From Stenopsyche tienmushanensis (lineage: Eukaryota > Arthropoda > Insecta > Trichoptera > Stenopsychidae): a stretch of DNA of 64,000 nt. This document shows, piece by piece, positions 20,947 to 31,020 of the stretch. Position numbers and translations under genes: made by a program. Location of the stretch: positions 1 to 64,000 of the forward strand of contig WACJ01000426.1 of the NCBI GenBank assembly GCA_008973525.1, written 5' to 3'. Below the pieces are notes generated by a model, which was not told where the DNA came from, did not search any database, and was given only the letters and a program-made list of their open reading frames with translations. How positions within the stretch are numbered: the stretch's first letter is position 1; every line of letters starts with the position of its first letter.

Positions 20947-23154
20947 GGTGCTATACAAAAATGGATTTTGAATGACAAAGGATGTTATTTAGAATGAATA
21001 ATTTTGGGGAGGCGCGAAAAGAGGGAAGTTATTTTTTATCGTTGACTTTTAGACTTATTGATTCGGTTTAAGAACGAAGCGTAAATAATTATCGGGGACG
21101 GATTGGGCGGGGTGGACACCCCGGGGGTTACGTGTTGAAAGTTATTAGCATGCAGTAAATAGTGCAACCGGTCCAGCGTTGAACTAACGAGGCCCATTCG
21201 GGTTCGCAGGCCACGTGGCCGACGGAAACAAATCATTCACGCCGTCAGACACACGTGTCACTAATGTCAGCTTATTATCATCATTAGCATGGGAAGAGTT
21301 TGTAATTACGTGTATGCACCAACAGCACGCCGGGGAATAAAAATCGAAATGCAATGTATCACAGCTATGTGTATATAGCGTAGCTGGTGCATATGCACTT
21401 CGATGTTCATCCTGAATGAATATCCCAAAATAATTATTTAAAAAAAATACGTTTATTCGCTTTATTTTTTACGAAAAAAATCTGATTGTTGACCAATCCA
21501 AAATATTACTACTTTCTTCGCAATTTGCAATCGGTTTTATAAGAGCATTCTTTGATTTCTACAAAAGATATGTGGTGGCTACCAATTGCCTTCTCCATAT
21601 GATTAACACATTGCTTGCCGGAGCAGAGTATCGCCATCAATCGCTGTCAATTACTGAATGCGGTATATCTCTTTTTCGTAAATACTATACGTTGAAAGCC
21701 GAATAAAATAAACGTTAATACATTTCGTATCCTAATGTTGTAGCAGAATGTTGATTTTAAAAATTGGAATATTTTTGAATTGAAATTTCTATAAACGCGG
21801 TAAGGCAGATAGGGTTGAATACCACGAAATATGAAACGCTTCTTCTTCTTTGACTCCAATCGACAGTTGATCGGAAAGAGATGGATAAGAATTTGTGGCG
21901 TTTGTATCTTAACGGAGAATAAAGCAACCACTACACCATCGATAAGCCTATTTTATTATATATTACACAAACACAGCAAGTGTTATGTTAAGATAGTATT
22001 AATGAATATCAATTTATATAGGATAGTTATTAAATTATATTTTAAATATTATCGCAAATTATCATTTAAGTATTTATTTTTTCAGATTCAGTAAATCAGG
22101 GTAAACTTGTGTTGTACATATTAAATATTTTGTTGTTAATATTTTAGTTAAATAAAGCTGATTAAATAATTTGTTGTTGTTGTTGAGGTGGAGAGATTTT
22201 AAGAAATCCATTAGAGATAGAACCGAACTTTGAATGTTTGGTTCTACGAATTGATCTTCGCCTTACAAGGAGATCTTGTGTCTCGTGATCATCACCTGGT
22301 CTATATACTCGATAGCTTAATATTTTTATAGTCTTCCGTTTACGCCTTTTGAGCCTTCTTTTTTGATGTCGTCTCAAAAATTCTCTAATTTAAGGATATC
22401 ATCGATTAATTCCTATTTTTAGTTAAATTAAAAAAAAATGTAGCTTTGAACCACATTGTATTTAAGTATCTCCTATCATTGATCTATACTTCAAAGCAAT
22501 AATTTATTTGATAATTTCACTTGAAATGCTATCACTTCAATGGTTATAATCATAATCATGAGGTAAATATTATATTTTGAATAATCAACGCTGAGGATGA
22601 TAAGTTCGATTTAAAAATATATATATTATGCTGAAGAACGACGATGTTTTGCAGTGGGTAGAAGTAACTTGACGATAATAGAGGTCGATCAAATGAAGGG
22701 TATTTGCGGCGGGGTCGGGGCACAGTCTCCGCCGAGCCTTAATCCGTCAGGTGACAAGGGGGGCCGCCTAATTGGGGATCAGCCTTTGCGCCCCCGGGAT
22801 TCAATTACATTTTAATAACCGTATGTGGATCTGTCAAGTCACAGTCTATCTTGAACTATTGGAAAAACGCACCCCTGGGGGACGGAATTTGAAACCAAAC
22901 TGTATTTCGAATACTGAATGGGGGATGGGAGGGAATCGGCTTTCAATTGTGGCGCATCACGTGCGGTTGTTGCCATTAGCACATATATGAAAAAAAAGGA
23001 GGAAGAACCTTCATCAAGCCGGGGTGAGTTTATTTTTAAGGGCTTTGTGTCAAATCAGACGTGCTGATTACCAATTTGATTACTTTCAGCTAAGAAACAT
23101 AAGAGAATAATATATTATTGGAGACATTCGACATTTTTTTAATAAAATATATTA
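20947..23154. other. Unassigned stretch with several GC-rich islands
   Basis: GC- and CpG-rich islands lie at about 21080-21260 and 22690-22990. The sequence around 21350-21400 can form a small hairpin. The basic open frame at 22162-22380 (-) is listed separately. Confidence 0.4.
22162..22380 (-). other. Arg/Lys-rich open frame, possible terminal exon
   Basis: About 71 codons rich in basic residues (RRHQKRRLKRRKRKTIK, then RRRSIRRTKHSK), ending with ISPPQQQQQII and a stop. The (CAA)n run that encodes the glutamines is a short microsatellite. The frame has an AG about 10 bp upstream that could serve as a splice acceptor, but the preceding tract is not pyrimidine-rich and no downstream AATAAA is evident. 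No domain is recognised. It could be a host exon or chance in a low-complexity purine-rich strand. Confidence 0.2.
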
Positions 23155-24010
23155 GAGTCTCCCATGAGTTTCTTTCGTTTTCATATTAAGAAAAAAATAA
23201 GCAATAATTTGTATTACTGGAAGCCTTATAATGAATTTTTGCCAAAATTTCCCAGGTTTGTTGGCAAAATATTGATCAAGGTACATTTTTATATCATTTT
23301 TTGATTTAAAATTTTTATCATGTAAAGAATTTTCAATGAAAGAAATAAATAATAATCTGAAAGGGCAATATCCGGAGAGTATGGAGGATGAAGTAATACA
23401 TCCCAGTCAAATGATAATAATTTATTTCTGACGAGCAAAGACACATGAGGTCTGGCGTTATCGTGAAGAAAAACAACACCTCGTCTCTTCAATAGTTCTG
23501 GCCATTTTCTGGCAATTGCATCCTTTAGATTATCTATTCGGAAGCAATATTTTGTTGAATTGATCGTTTCACCTTGCTGAAGTAGCTCATAATATACTAC
23601 CTTGCAGCCCCACCAAATGCATAGCAAAACTTTTTTTGGGTGTAGGCCAGGTTTAGCTACAGTTAAAGCTTCTGTTCTCTTGGTCCAAGACCGTTTACGT
23701 TGGATATTCTCATAGAGTATCCAATTTTCATCTCCAGTGACAAGTCTCTTCAAAAAAGGTTGGCTATTATGTCGTTGGAGAAGATGATCGCATGTTGAAA
23801 TACGCTGAAGTTTATTTGAGTCAGTCAGTTCATGAGGAAGCCACACATCTGAACGATTGATGTAGCCCAATTTTGTCATATGATTATGGACGGATGGTCA
23901 TAGAATTTCTAACTTGTTAGCTATTTCGCGAACAGTATATCGCGGGTTTACTTCAACCATGGCTATGATTAGATCTGTGTTCATTTGCGAAAGAAACTTA
24001 TGGGACAACG
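23155..24010 (-). mobile_element. mariner element (copy 2), TIR to TIR
   Basis: The ends are inverted repeats of about 25 bp sharing TCCCATAAGTTTCTTTCG or TCCCATGAGTTTCTTTCG. TA stands outside both (23153-23154 and 24011-24012). The length of 856 bp is below the typical 1.3 kb. Transposase reading on the minus strand starts shortly inside the right TIR, at the second HTH, so the first HTH has been deleted from the element. Confidence 0.9.
23217..23975 (-). pseudogene. mariner transposase (copy 2) with complete DD34D triad
   Basis: From about 23975 leftwards the reading is NTDLIIAMVEVNPRYTV, REIANKLEIL, a TGA stop (23898-23900), then 196 open codons. Within those codons lie WLPHELTD, the first aspartate in VTGDENWILYENIQRKRSW (residue 50), the second in VVFLHDNARPHVS (residue 140) and the third in HPPYSPDIALSDYYLF (residue 175). 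Exactly 34 residues separate the last two, the DD34D hallmark of mariner. After SLK a frameshift near 23340 separates the rest, which continues as NSLHDKNFKSKNDIKMYLDQ, YFANKPGKFWQKFI, LPV to about 23217. Compared with copy 1 it lacks one glycine codon after WWGCK. The first HTH is absent, so it could not bind its own ends normally even if repaired. Confidence 0.95.
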
Positions 24011-24162
24011 TAATATATTTTTGTAAAATTAAAAAATAAGTTTTTTTCAACATTCTATATAAAGGAATAAGCGAACAAAATAAATTATGACAATCATTTC
24101 TACAACAGTTAGTTGAATAGCTTTCGATAACTATCATGAATTTCTTCAAAAAGGAAAAGACG

Positions 24163-24256
24163 ATTTTCTAATAAAATAAAATGGCTTATTTTATTTAAAA
24201 AAAAAGTCACATGTGAACATTATACAGTGCTAACATCTAAGCGTTGAATTTGGATA
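24163..24256 (-). repeat. Leader repeat shared with 16036-16131
   Basis: About 95 bp containing ACATGTGAACATTATACAG and GCTAACATCTAAGCG matches 16036-16131 in the same orientation. At 16 kb it forms the 5' leader of the DUF4817-like derivative. Here it stands alone about 150 bp beyond the TIR of mariner copy 2. It is probably a remnant terminus of the same DUF4817-like family. Confidence 0.75.
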
Positions 24257-25050
24257 ATTTGTAATATTGAATATCAAAGAGACTAATACAGTTATATTTG
24301 ATAAGATTTATGACTTATGATATTATTTAAATGTGTTTATGAATTTGTTCGGATTCTACGCGCGGTCCTAACTACGCACTATTTAGAACAAAAGGGCTAG
24401 TCTGCGGAAGGCAATAAGAATAAAATGTAGTCACTGTAAACTATTTGTTAACAGGTGTAATTGACGACCGAGGGGTCATGATCCCGCACAAGGGGATGAT
24501 TGTGTGTTTAATTTGGAAATACTTGGTGTTATGTGAAGACGGTGGGCCGAGGGTGAGGTTTGGCCCTCCTTCCTCGTCCAGCGTTGACTTGGCGAGACGG
24601 ACCCGAGCGAAGGTCCGACGAGGGAGAAGACCCCAGCAACTGATGCAGACCGCTGCTGAATTTATTGCCTAGCCCAATTGAGAAAATACCGGAGTGGCAC
24701 GTGGTAATCTATCGCTTTGGTGGTCGGCCTTACTTCTTTGCTCACTTCCCGTGGGTTCGCCAAGATGCGCAGCGGCCCAAAAACACCAAAGATTCTCATG
24801 TGGCGAATATTTTTTTATTTAAAAAAACCTTTTATAAAATTATCATTTGTCTATTGATTGTCTAAAAATCTGCGAGAGCATATAAAATTAATCTTTAATC
24901 ATATTTTCTTCCACTTAAACGATTTACAATCAAAGTCGTCATGCATTAACAATATTTTAGTTTTTAACTTTTTTAAACAAAAAATATACGCTTAATTAAT
25001 ATATGAACAGTTTGATACTTATAATCGCATTGAAATTAGGTTGTATATTT
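24257..25050. other. Unassigned stretch with GC-rich island at 24530-24780
   Basis: The island contains GAGACGGACC...GGTCCGAC, a short inverted repeat. Open frames of 66-75 codons here carry no known motif. Confidence 0.4.
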
Positions 25051-25260
25051 AGTTTGAGTCAGTAAAGTTTTGGGGTCCGACCGATCGTCTTGGCCGCGGG
25101 AAGGTCTGTTCTTTGTAAAGAAGTAACTATGTTCTTTATATTGATGTAATAATAAAAATATTTAGCCAATGGTTGTATTTTCTTCACCTCCGTCTGCCTT
25201 TTTTATGCGGATCGTTTCTACGAACCTGAAGAGGCTGTAAGCACCAATGTGAGGTACGGT
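25051..25260 (+). repeat. LTR-like repeat family B, copy 1
   Basis: The words GTCCGACCGATCGTCTTGG, CGCGGGAAG, TGATGTAATAATAAA and GTTTTCTTCxCTCCGTCT-like sequence occur in the same order at 30793-31020. An AATAAA-type signal followed by a T- and C-rich segment suggests the R/U5 part of an LTR. No primer-binding site or coding region is attached. Confidence 0.6.
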
Positions 25261-26055
25261 AACAAGCACATCTAAATTATGTTTCACTAAACTAATATAC
25301 ATTTTGTACGTTACGTATGTAATATAAATGGCGTAGAATATCCACATTCTCTATAGTATTCGGATTTATTTCGCATTGGATCGCTTTCGATGTGAATCTT
25401 CGTTAAGATGGTGCTGCAACGGTCCTCACCATCCATCTGGCTGCGGTGGAGGACTTGCTTAATGCCGCAAGAGAGGCGGATACCGACCAAACGTTCATAT
25501 AAATTAACTACGCACAACACCATATTGTTTTTAACTTCCTCTCTAGACCCTCTTCAAAGTTTATTCTGAAAGGAGAGTGAGAGGGTAAACATATGCTCGG
25601 AGTGAATGTGGAGTGCCACACGCAGCACGCGAACGGCGAGTAAATTCATATTAAAAAGTTTTAAATTAAATTCGCTCGAATTTCGTGTCGTCAGTGTAAA
25701 AGGGTCATTTGGAAATTAATGGATGAGTCTAGTTGTTGAAAAGCTGAAGCGAACGCGAAGTTGCGAGATTGTGTGGGGCGTAATTAAAATACGCTCCTTC
25801 CCTTATACTCACCGACAACATAATCCATATATCGGCTTTTGTGTGATGAACGAGACGAACATTTTCATTATTCACTTTTATTACAACCTAAAATATTATT
25901 TAAGCCGACAATGGTGGAAGAGAGTGAGATCAATTGTTATAGGAAGCGTTATTCAAACGAAGTAGTTGGTTGGTGCAGGCGATGGTAGATTTTCAATCAA
26001 AAACATTTTATTTAGAAAAATATTCAAATTTCCCCATGCAATGGGGCTGTTGATC
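25261..26055. other. Unassigned stretch
   Basis: No gene recognised. The GC-richer segment 25380-25500 (CTGCGGTGGAGGACTTGC and neighbours) may be the internal start of the adjacent LTR-like element, but nothing confirms it. Confidence 0.35.
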
Positions 26056-26386
26056 TGAGTAGTAATCTATTAATTTAACAGCGCTATCTTCTGTGGCGTT
26101 GTGGACACATTGCGTCTGTAATTACGACCAATCGTTTCTTGTGCGTGTACTGTTCCCGGTTAAGTGGGGACGCGCAGGATGCGGGAGGCGGGAGAGAGTC
26201 GTCGGTTAACCTTGGGTGCGGAAGGACGTCCTTCCCGCAGCCAGATCTCTCTCTTGTGTTGAATAAAAAAATATCTAAAGAAGAAAGTCTTTCTGTCCGA
26301 CGCTCGTCCATTTCCATCCATCCGTCCGGCTACATCATGATTTGAAAGAACAACGGTGCGATAGCATGATTATATTGACGAGCACG
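26056..26386 (+). repeat. LTR-like repeat family A, copy 1
   Basis: Shared words with 33136-33524 and, inverted, 51034-51443: AACAGCGCTATCTTCTGTG, GACACATTGCG, GACCAATCGTTTCTTGTGCG, GTTAACCTTGGGTGCGG, CAGCCAGATCTCTCTCT, AATAAA, GAAAGTCTTTCTGTCC, GACGCTCGTCCATTTCCATC and GACGAGCAC. A U3-like GC-rich part, AATAAA and a C/T-rich end give the look of a solo LTR. The 5' end of this copy is truncated or diverged relative to the others. Confidence 0.7.
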
Positions 26387-26710
26387 TGGGAGCTTCGACG
26401 CTTCAAGAATAATATCACGGAAGAATATCACTATTTTTTATTGACGGATTCAAATTAATGATTGATCCATGTATTGATCATTTACATCAGGGATAGTCAA
26501 TATTTTTATTCCTACCACCTAAGTACTAAAATTTTCTAACCACCTATCAGCTTACATTAATAGATTTGATCACAAATTACTAATAAGTCCATTTGTTTAA
26601 TAAAAAAAAACAATTTTAAGGTGAAAAAAAAAATTAATGAAAAGATAAAAATGCATTAAAAAATAAATAAATAAAACACTGTCAGCGAGTCCCAATTTTC
26701 GTATAATACC
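26387..26710. other. AT-rich spacer
   Basis: The sequence around 26486 (CAGGGATAGTCAATATTTTT) faintly resembles hAT-type termini, but there is no partner. Otherwise nothing is seen. Confidence 0.3.
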
Positions 26711-26957
26711 AGCAATGTGACTGATAAAATTCCTTTCTGCTGAGACATGGACTAAAACTCGCAAAATTCCCGATTTCCCGACAAATTATTTATTTTGTCG
26801 CTGCAGATGAATACTTATATACTATAATACTTTGATATGATTGGTAATTATATTACGGAAGAAAACAAAAATTATGAACCCCGTTTTATATATTATATTT
26901 CATATCGATATTCCCGTTATTAGAGTGAATGTGTAGTAAATACATCACCGGTAGGGA
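26711..26957 (-). repeat. Repeat family R, full copy (reverse)
   Basis: Inverted copy of 20702-20946, about 6 kb away, collinear along its length with point differences and small indels. Confidence 0.85.
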
Positions 26958-27364
26958 ATGGTTATGTATTGTACGCTACTATGTATTGTATGTATGTATA
27001 CATTAATTAGATAGTTACTGCCCCTAGGCGTCGCCTAAGCTCGCCAATTAGTAGTTACGCCACTGTTTACAAGCGTCTAGATTTCGGCAGGAATGTCTCG
27101 ATTTAGTAGGCTTCATCGTGTTGGTGAGGTGTACGATTTCTGTTAGATAAAAATTTCAATCCCGGGATTTTCGGAATTACGTTTTCTAATCCCGAGATTC
27201 TTAAGTACCTAAAACTGTTCACTATAGAAGCTTGAATATCTACCGGTGGGCGGTAGGGACCAGGCTGACTATACCAGATTTGCATTGTTTTAATTTAGTT
27301 CTTTTTGATGTGACTTTTGGCAATCCCTTTTATGAGACCATTGCCAACCATTTTGAAATTATTT
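26958..27364. other. Unassigned spacer
   Basis: AT-rich sequence; no gene or repeat recognised. Confidence 0.35.
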
Positions 27365-27478
27365 TTATTGGCGTATATATGTTTTTAAAAATGTTATTGC
27401 CAGCTTATATACCTCCTCTAGATTTGAACCAAAGATGATTGAGTTGCGAGTCCAACCGCTTAACCGCGGAAATACCTA
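27365..27478 (-). repeat. tRNA-derived SINE, copy 1
   Basis: On the minus strand: a TTAAGCGGTTGG-like A box, CTCGCAACTCAATCATCTT, then a B box in GGTTCAAATC, followed by AGGAGG and a tail with TTTAAAAACATATATACGCC. The same order is seen at 36026-36150 and 42738-42890. The internal RNA polymerase III promoter boxes with a non-tRNA tail mark a SINE rather than a tRNA gene. Confidence 0.82.
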
Positions 27479-28554
27479 CAAGTACTTTCAAGATGTGGGC
27501 TGTTAGTATTTGGACTCGTAAATTATAAAATACCCTTATTGTATTTGATGCATAAATTCTCTCATAATTGATAAATAATACTTTTTTTGGGGAGTTTAAG
27601 CATATTAAGATTTTAGGGGCCATTATTTCAAAAAAAAATTCAAATAAAATATTTTGCAAATTTTACATATTATCAAAAATTAACATCCCTTTAACTATAT
27701 GCGAAAATATCGCGTGTTACTTAATGAAAATAATTGACGAAAAACATTGAAGCTTTATTGACTGTCCGGAGAGACGTGCTCAATTCGTTGTACAAAAGTT
27801 TTCATTGAATGTAGTTCAGATCTATATTTCATATTTCTATTTTTACGCTCTCAAGTTTTCTCCTGCATTATCTTCCTCTATGTACAAATAAAGTTAAGGG
27901 AGTTCGGTAATTCAGAACTTAATTAACCTCGTTAAACCTTTTGGCGATGGTGCGCTGCACATCCTCCAGATCATAAAGTTGCAATGGCTTTAAAATATTG
28001 TCTCTCTGAGCGAGATGAACTCAACTCAGAAGGTTCTAACTGCACCAAATATTACAGTATGAAAGTAAGCTTTAGCTCGGGTCTGAGCCTGAGCTTTCAT
28101 AAATTCACAACAGCTTGTCGATACACGGGGCAAAAACCATGTTTGAGGATATGTCTTTTTATATATCTTTAATATACCATAAAGAAGAATGCCAACTTAT
28201 CGTGCTTACCTTCGTTTAAGACTTTGCTGCAAATTGTCTTAATTTACTTTATTCCTGGTTAACTCTTTGTGTAATTCCTTTTTAGAAGGTGGTTTAGCTT
28301 TTAACTACTATATGCATGATAACTTTATGCATTAAATGGAAGGATTGCTGAAAATTTCAAAATGTTTGACAAAGTTACAATATAAAAAGTAGAACTAATA
28401 GATGATAGAATCATCGACCTGTATTGATTCCATTATTTTTGATTGATTATACTCGTTTCTTCGAAATTCAAAAGCATCTATCCCGAAATTTAATACGAAA
28501 GTTCTTGATTGATTCTGGGATATTTGGGAATAAAAAATATTTATATTGATAATA
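27479..28554. other. Unassigned AT-rich stretch
   Basis: No gene or repeat recognised; open frames are at most 84 codons. Confidence 0.4.
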
Positions 28555-28745
28555 GCGAATACCCGGCATGCGTTGCAATGCCACGTCTCGCATAACAAAC
28601 TGCGTACACAAACAATATTTTTAATATATTTATGTTATTTACAAATGTGTAAAAAATAAGTTGACAATGTTTTATTGCAATCGGATGAACGGTATGGCAG
28701 CGCATTAAATACGGACAAACAAACATTGATTTTTATATATTAGAT
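28555..28745 (-). repeat. Interspersed repeat family H, truncated copy
   Basis: On the minus strand it carries one ATGCGCTGCCATACCGTT module and the GC-rich terminus, here reading GCAACGCATGCCGGGTATTC then GCTAT. This parallels the terminus of copy 1 at 7201 and so fixes the end of the family. Confidence 0.75.
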
Positions 28746-30792
28746 TTGGCTTTTTGATGATTCTTGAAGACAAGAAAATCTTATTGATCAAAATCATAAA
28801 CGAAAGTAATAAATATCGCAAGCAATTAATGAAAATAGGAAGCTTTTATCGCCTATTTATTTTATTAAAATAAAATTTTATCGTGTTCATATATGCCCAT
28901 AGTCCTACATATAGGTCGGTGTGTGATTACTCATATTTATATAATTTATTTTTGCGGGTGAGTTTAATTATCCAAAGCTTTAAAATACACATCTTGATTA
29001 ATTCGAGTAAGAATATTTTTTTATAAGACTATGAAGAATTATTCTAGGAACTCATTAGCTTTGTACATAGTCTTTGATCTATCGATAAGTTCTAAGAGCC
29101 GTTCCAAGAAAAGTTGTTAATTGGCAAGGCACCTATGTTCTAATAAATCTTCCATTGTATAGGATACGACAGGGAAACTGTCTTAATTTAAAAAATGGAT
29201 GGCACAAATATTATAGGAGATACCGGTTTAATTATATAAAGACATTCCACTCCTTGATCAATAAAAGTAATATTGCTGTCTTAGATTTATATGCCAAATT
29301 TAATATGTTGATTTGGATCATTTTCATCTTATCCAAATACCTAACATTTACACTTTGATAATAAGTTTTAAATGATTATATATTGCAGTTTAAGAAGTTC
29401 TAAGCTTAGTATGGATCTGATTTATTCACAATTCTTTATATTTACATCGTCTGTTTCAATTTTGTATATGTTGCCCTCAGCAATAAACCGTATTTATTGT
29501 CAAAAATGCATAATATTAGTATATTATAAGTGTATCCAATGATATACAGTTTCAACACAAGCATAAAGATATACTGCATAGTAAATCTTCGACATTCCGT
29601 CGTTCTACGATCTTCTCCCGCTGATGAAAGATTGAATTATGAGAGAAACGTTCGCATTATTTATGATGAAGTTATGTTCTTCTACTGAAAGATAGGAAAA
29701 TTCTTGGCAAAACTTCCTGCAAGATAGATTTGCCAAAAGTTTTGCGCAAAAATAAAGTACCCCACACGTAGATGAGTAATAGTGACCCAGATAAGGGTGG
29801 TTTTTTCTCGCGAAAATTTGCTCACCGAACGATAAAGCCATCAACACGTTGCCCGGATGAAAATCGTCGTAAATATTTTTATTAAAATATCGATATCGTT
29901 TGGGGGCCGCATATTGTAGTTGGAAAAGTGGGCAGGGCTGAAGAACACTTAAGTTTTTCGACGACAGTTCAATCAAAGTTGCTGAAGTGCACGGAAGAGA
30001 AAGGGAAAGTTTTCTAACAAGATATATTTTTTCGTCGGAGGAACACATTCATTCTTTTATATTATTTCTCGATATATAATTGCATGGGATTGTCCTTTTT
30101 TCGATGGTATCGATATCATATTTCGCAAATATATTTTTACTATGAAATAACTACTTTCCATCGATAGAATAATTATAGAGCGACTTTGAAAAGTTAAATA
30201 TTTAAAATATGCCGATCATACGAACTTTACCATTTTAATTCTCTGAGAAGTCCACGCAAGAAAGATTTTATATGGAATACTTGGGAAAGGAATAAATATT
30301 ACAATATTTCAATTCTTTTGAAGGGTTAAACATATGATCTGACTATTAATGCTATGAATATGAATAGCCAAAGGGTGTAGGCTTATTATTTTATGGGCAT
30401 TATCTCAAACTATCCACTCCTTATTCAAGAACCATTAAGAAAAAAAGAAGAATGAGGTTGTCGAGCAAATCTGTCAGGCTTCTGATTTTATTCTTAATGA
30501 GAAGATGTTATATAAAAGTGGCAAAACTCCGATAATGACGCCATTCCAGTACAGTAAACGAGACGTCACATAGGCACCATTCAAGCTTATATACAAAATT
30601 ATTTATTGTGATAAAATAAAGCTTAATTGTCAAAAGAAACGACTGTTCTCAAAACAATACTGAAAATAGGGCTTTGTAAAAGCGTGACAATAAGAGCGAT
30701 ATCTGAATAAACGTGAAGCTTTGAGAGCAATAAGGAAAATATTGAGATAGGTCGGGTACAAAAAAAAGTGCATAGAGTCATAGTGAGTCTCC
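28746..30792. other. Unassigned stretch
   Basis: AT-rich apart from 29600-30050, which is less so and holds the open frame listed next. No repeats recognised. Confidence 0.4.
29605..30048 (-). other. Unassigned 147-codon open frame
   Basis: Runs from an ATG at 30048 to a TAG. The product is rich in Ser, Cys and aromatic residues (CRKFCQEFSYLSVEEH, HPYLGHYYSSTCGVLYFC). I see no domain, signal peptide or repeat. It is the longest frame in the window not explained by a transposon. An open frame of this size could still arise by chance in 64 kb, and no splice or polyadenylation context supports it. Confidence 0.15.
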
Positions 30793-31020
30793 GTTTAGTC
30801 AGAGCCTTAATTAAGTCTTAGGATCCGACCGATCGTCTTGGACGTGGGAAGTCTTGATCTTCCCATTGACGGCTTATTCAATCTCTAAGCAGTGCTTTTA
30901 TCTTGGTGTAATAATAAAGACCTGGAGCTAACAGTTTTGTTTTCTTCGCTCCCGTCTTCCTTCAATGCGGACCACTTCTATAATCTGAAAGTTAATGGAC
31001 CCAAGGAGTTCGTCGGTTTA
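30793..31020 (+). repeat. LTR-like repeat family B, copy 2
   Basis: Collinear with 25051-25260 through ATCCGACCGATCGTCTTGG, GTGTAATAATAAA and TTTTCTTCGCTCCCGTCT. It diverges after about 31000. Confidence 0.6.

Noticed and set aside
21350..21400. Hairpin containing TATCACAG, recalling the miR-2 family seed
   Set aside because: The word lies on the 5' arm, the rest does not match, and the hairpin is short; probably chance.
26486..26560. hAT terminus CAGGGATAGTCAATATTTTT
   Set aside because: Similarity is limited to a few bases, with no partner and no duplication.
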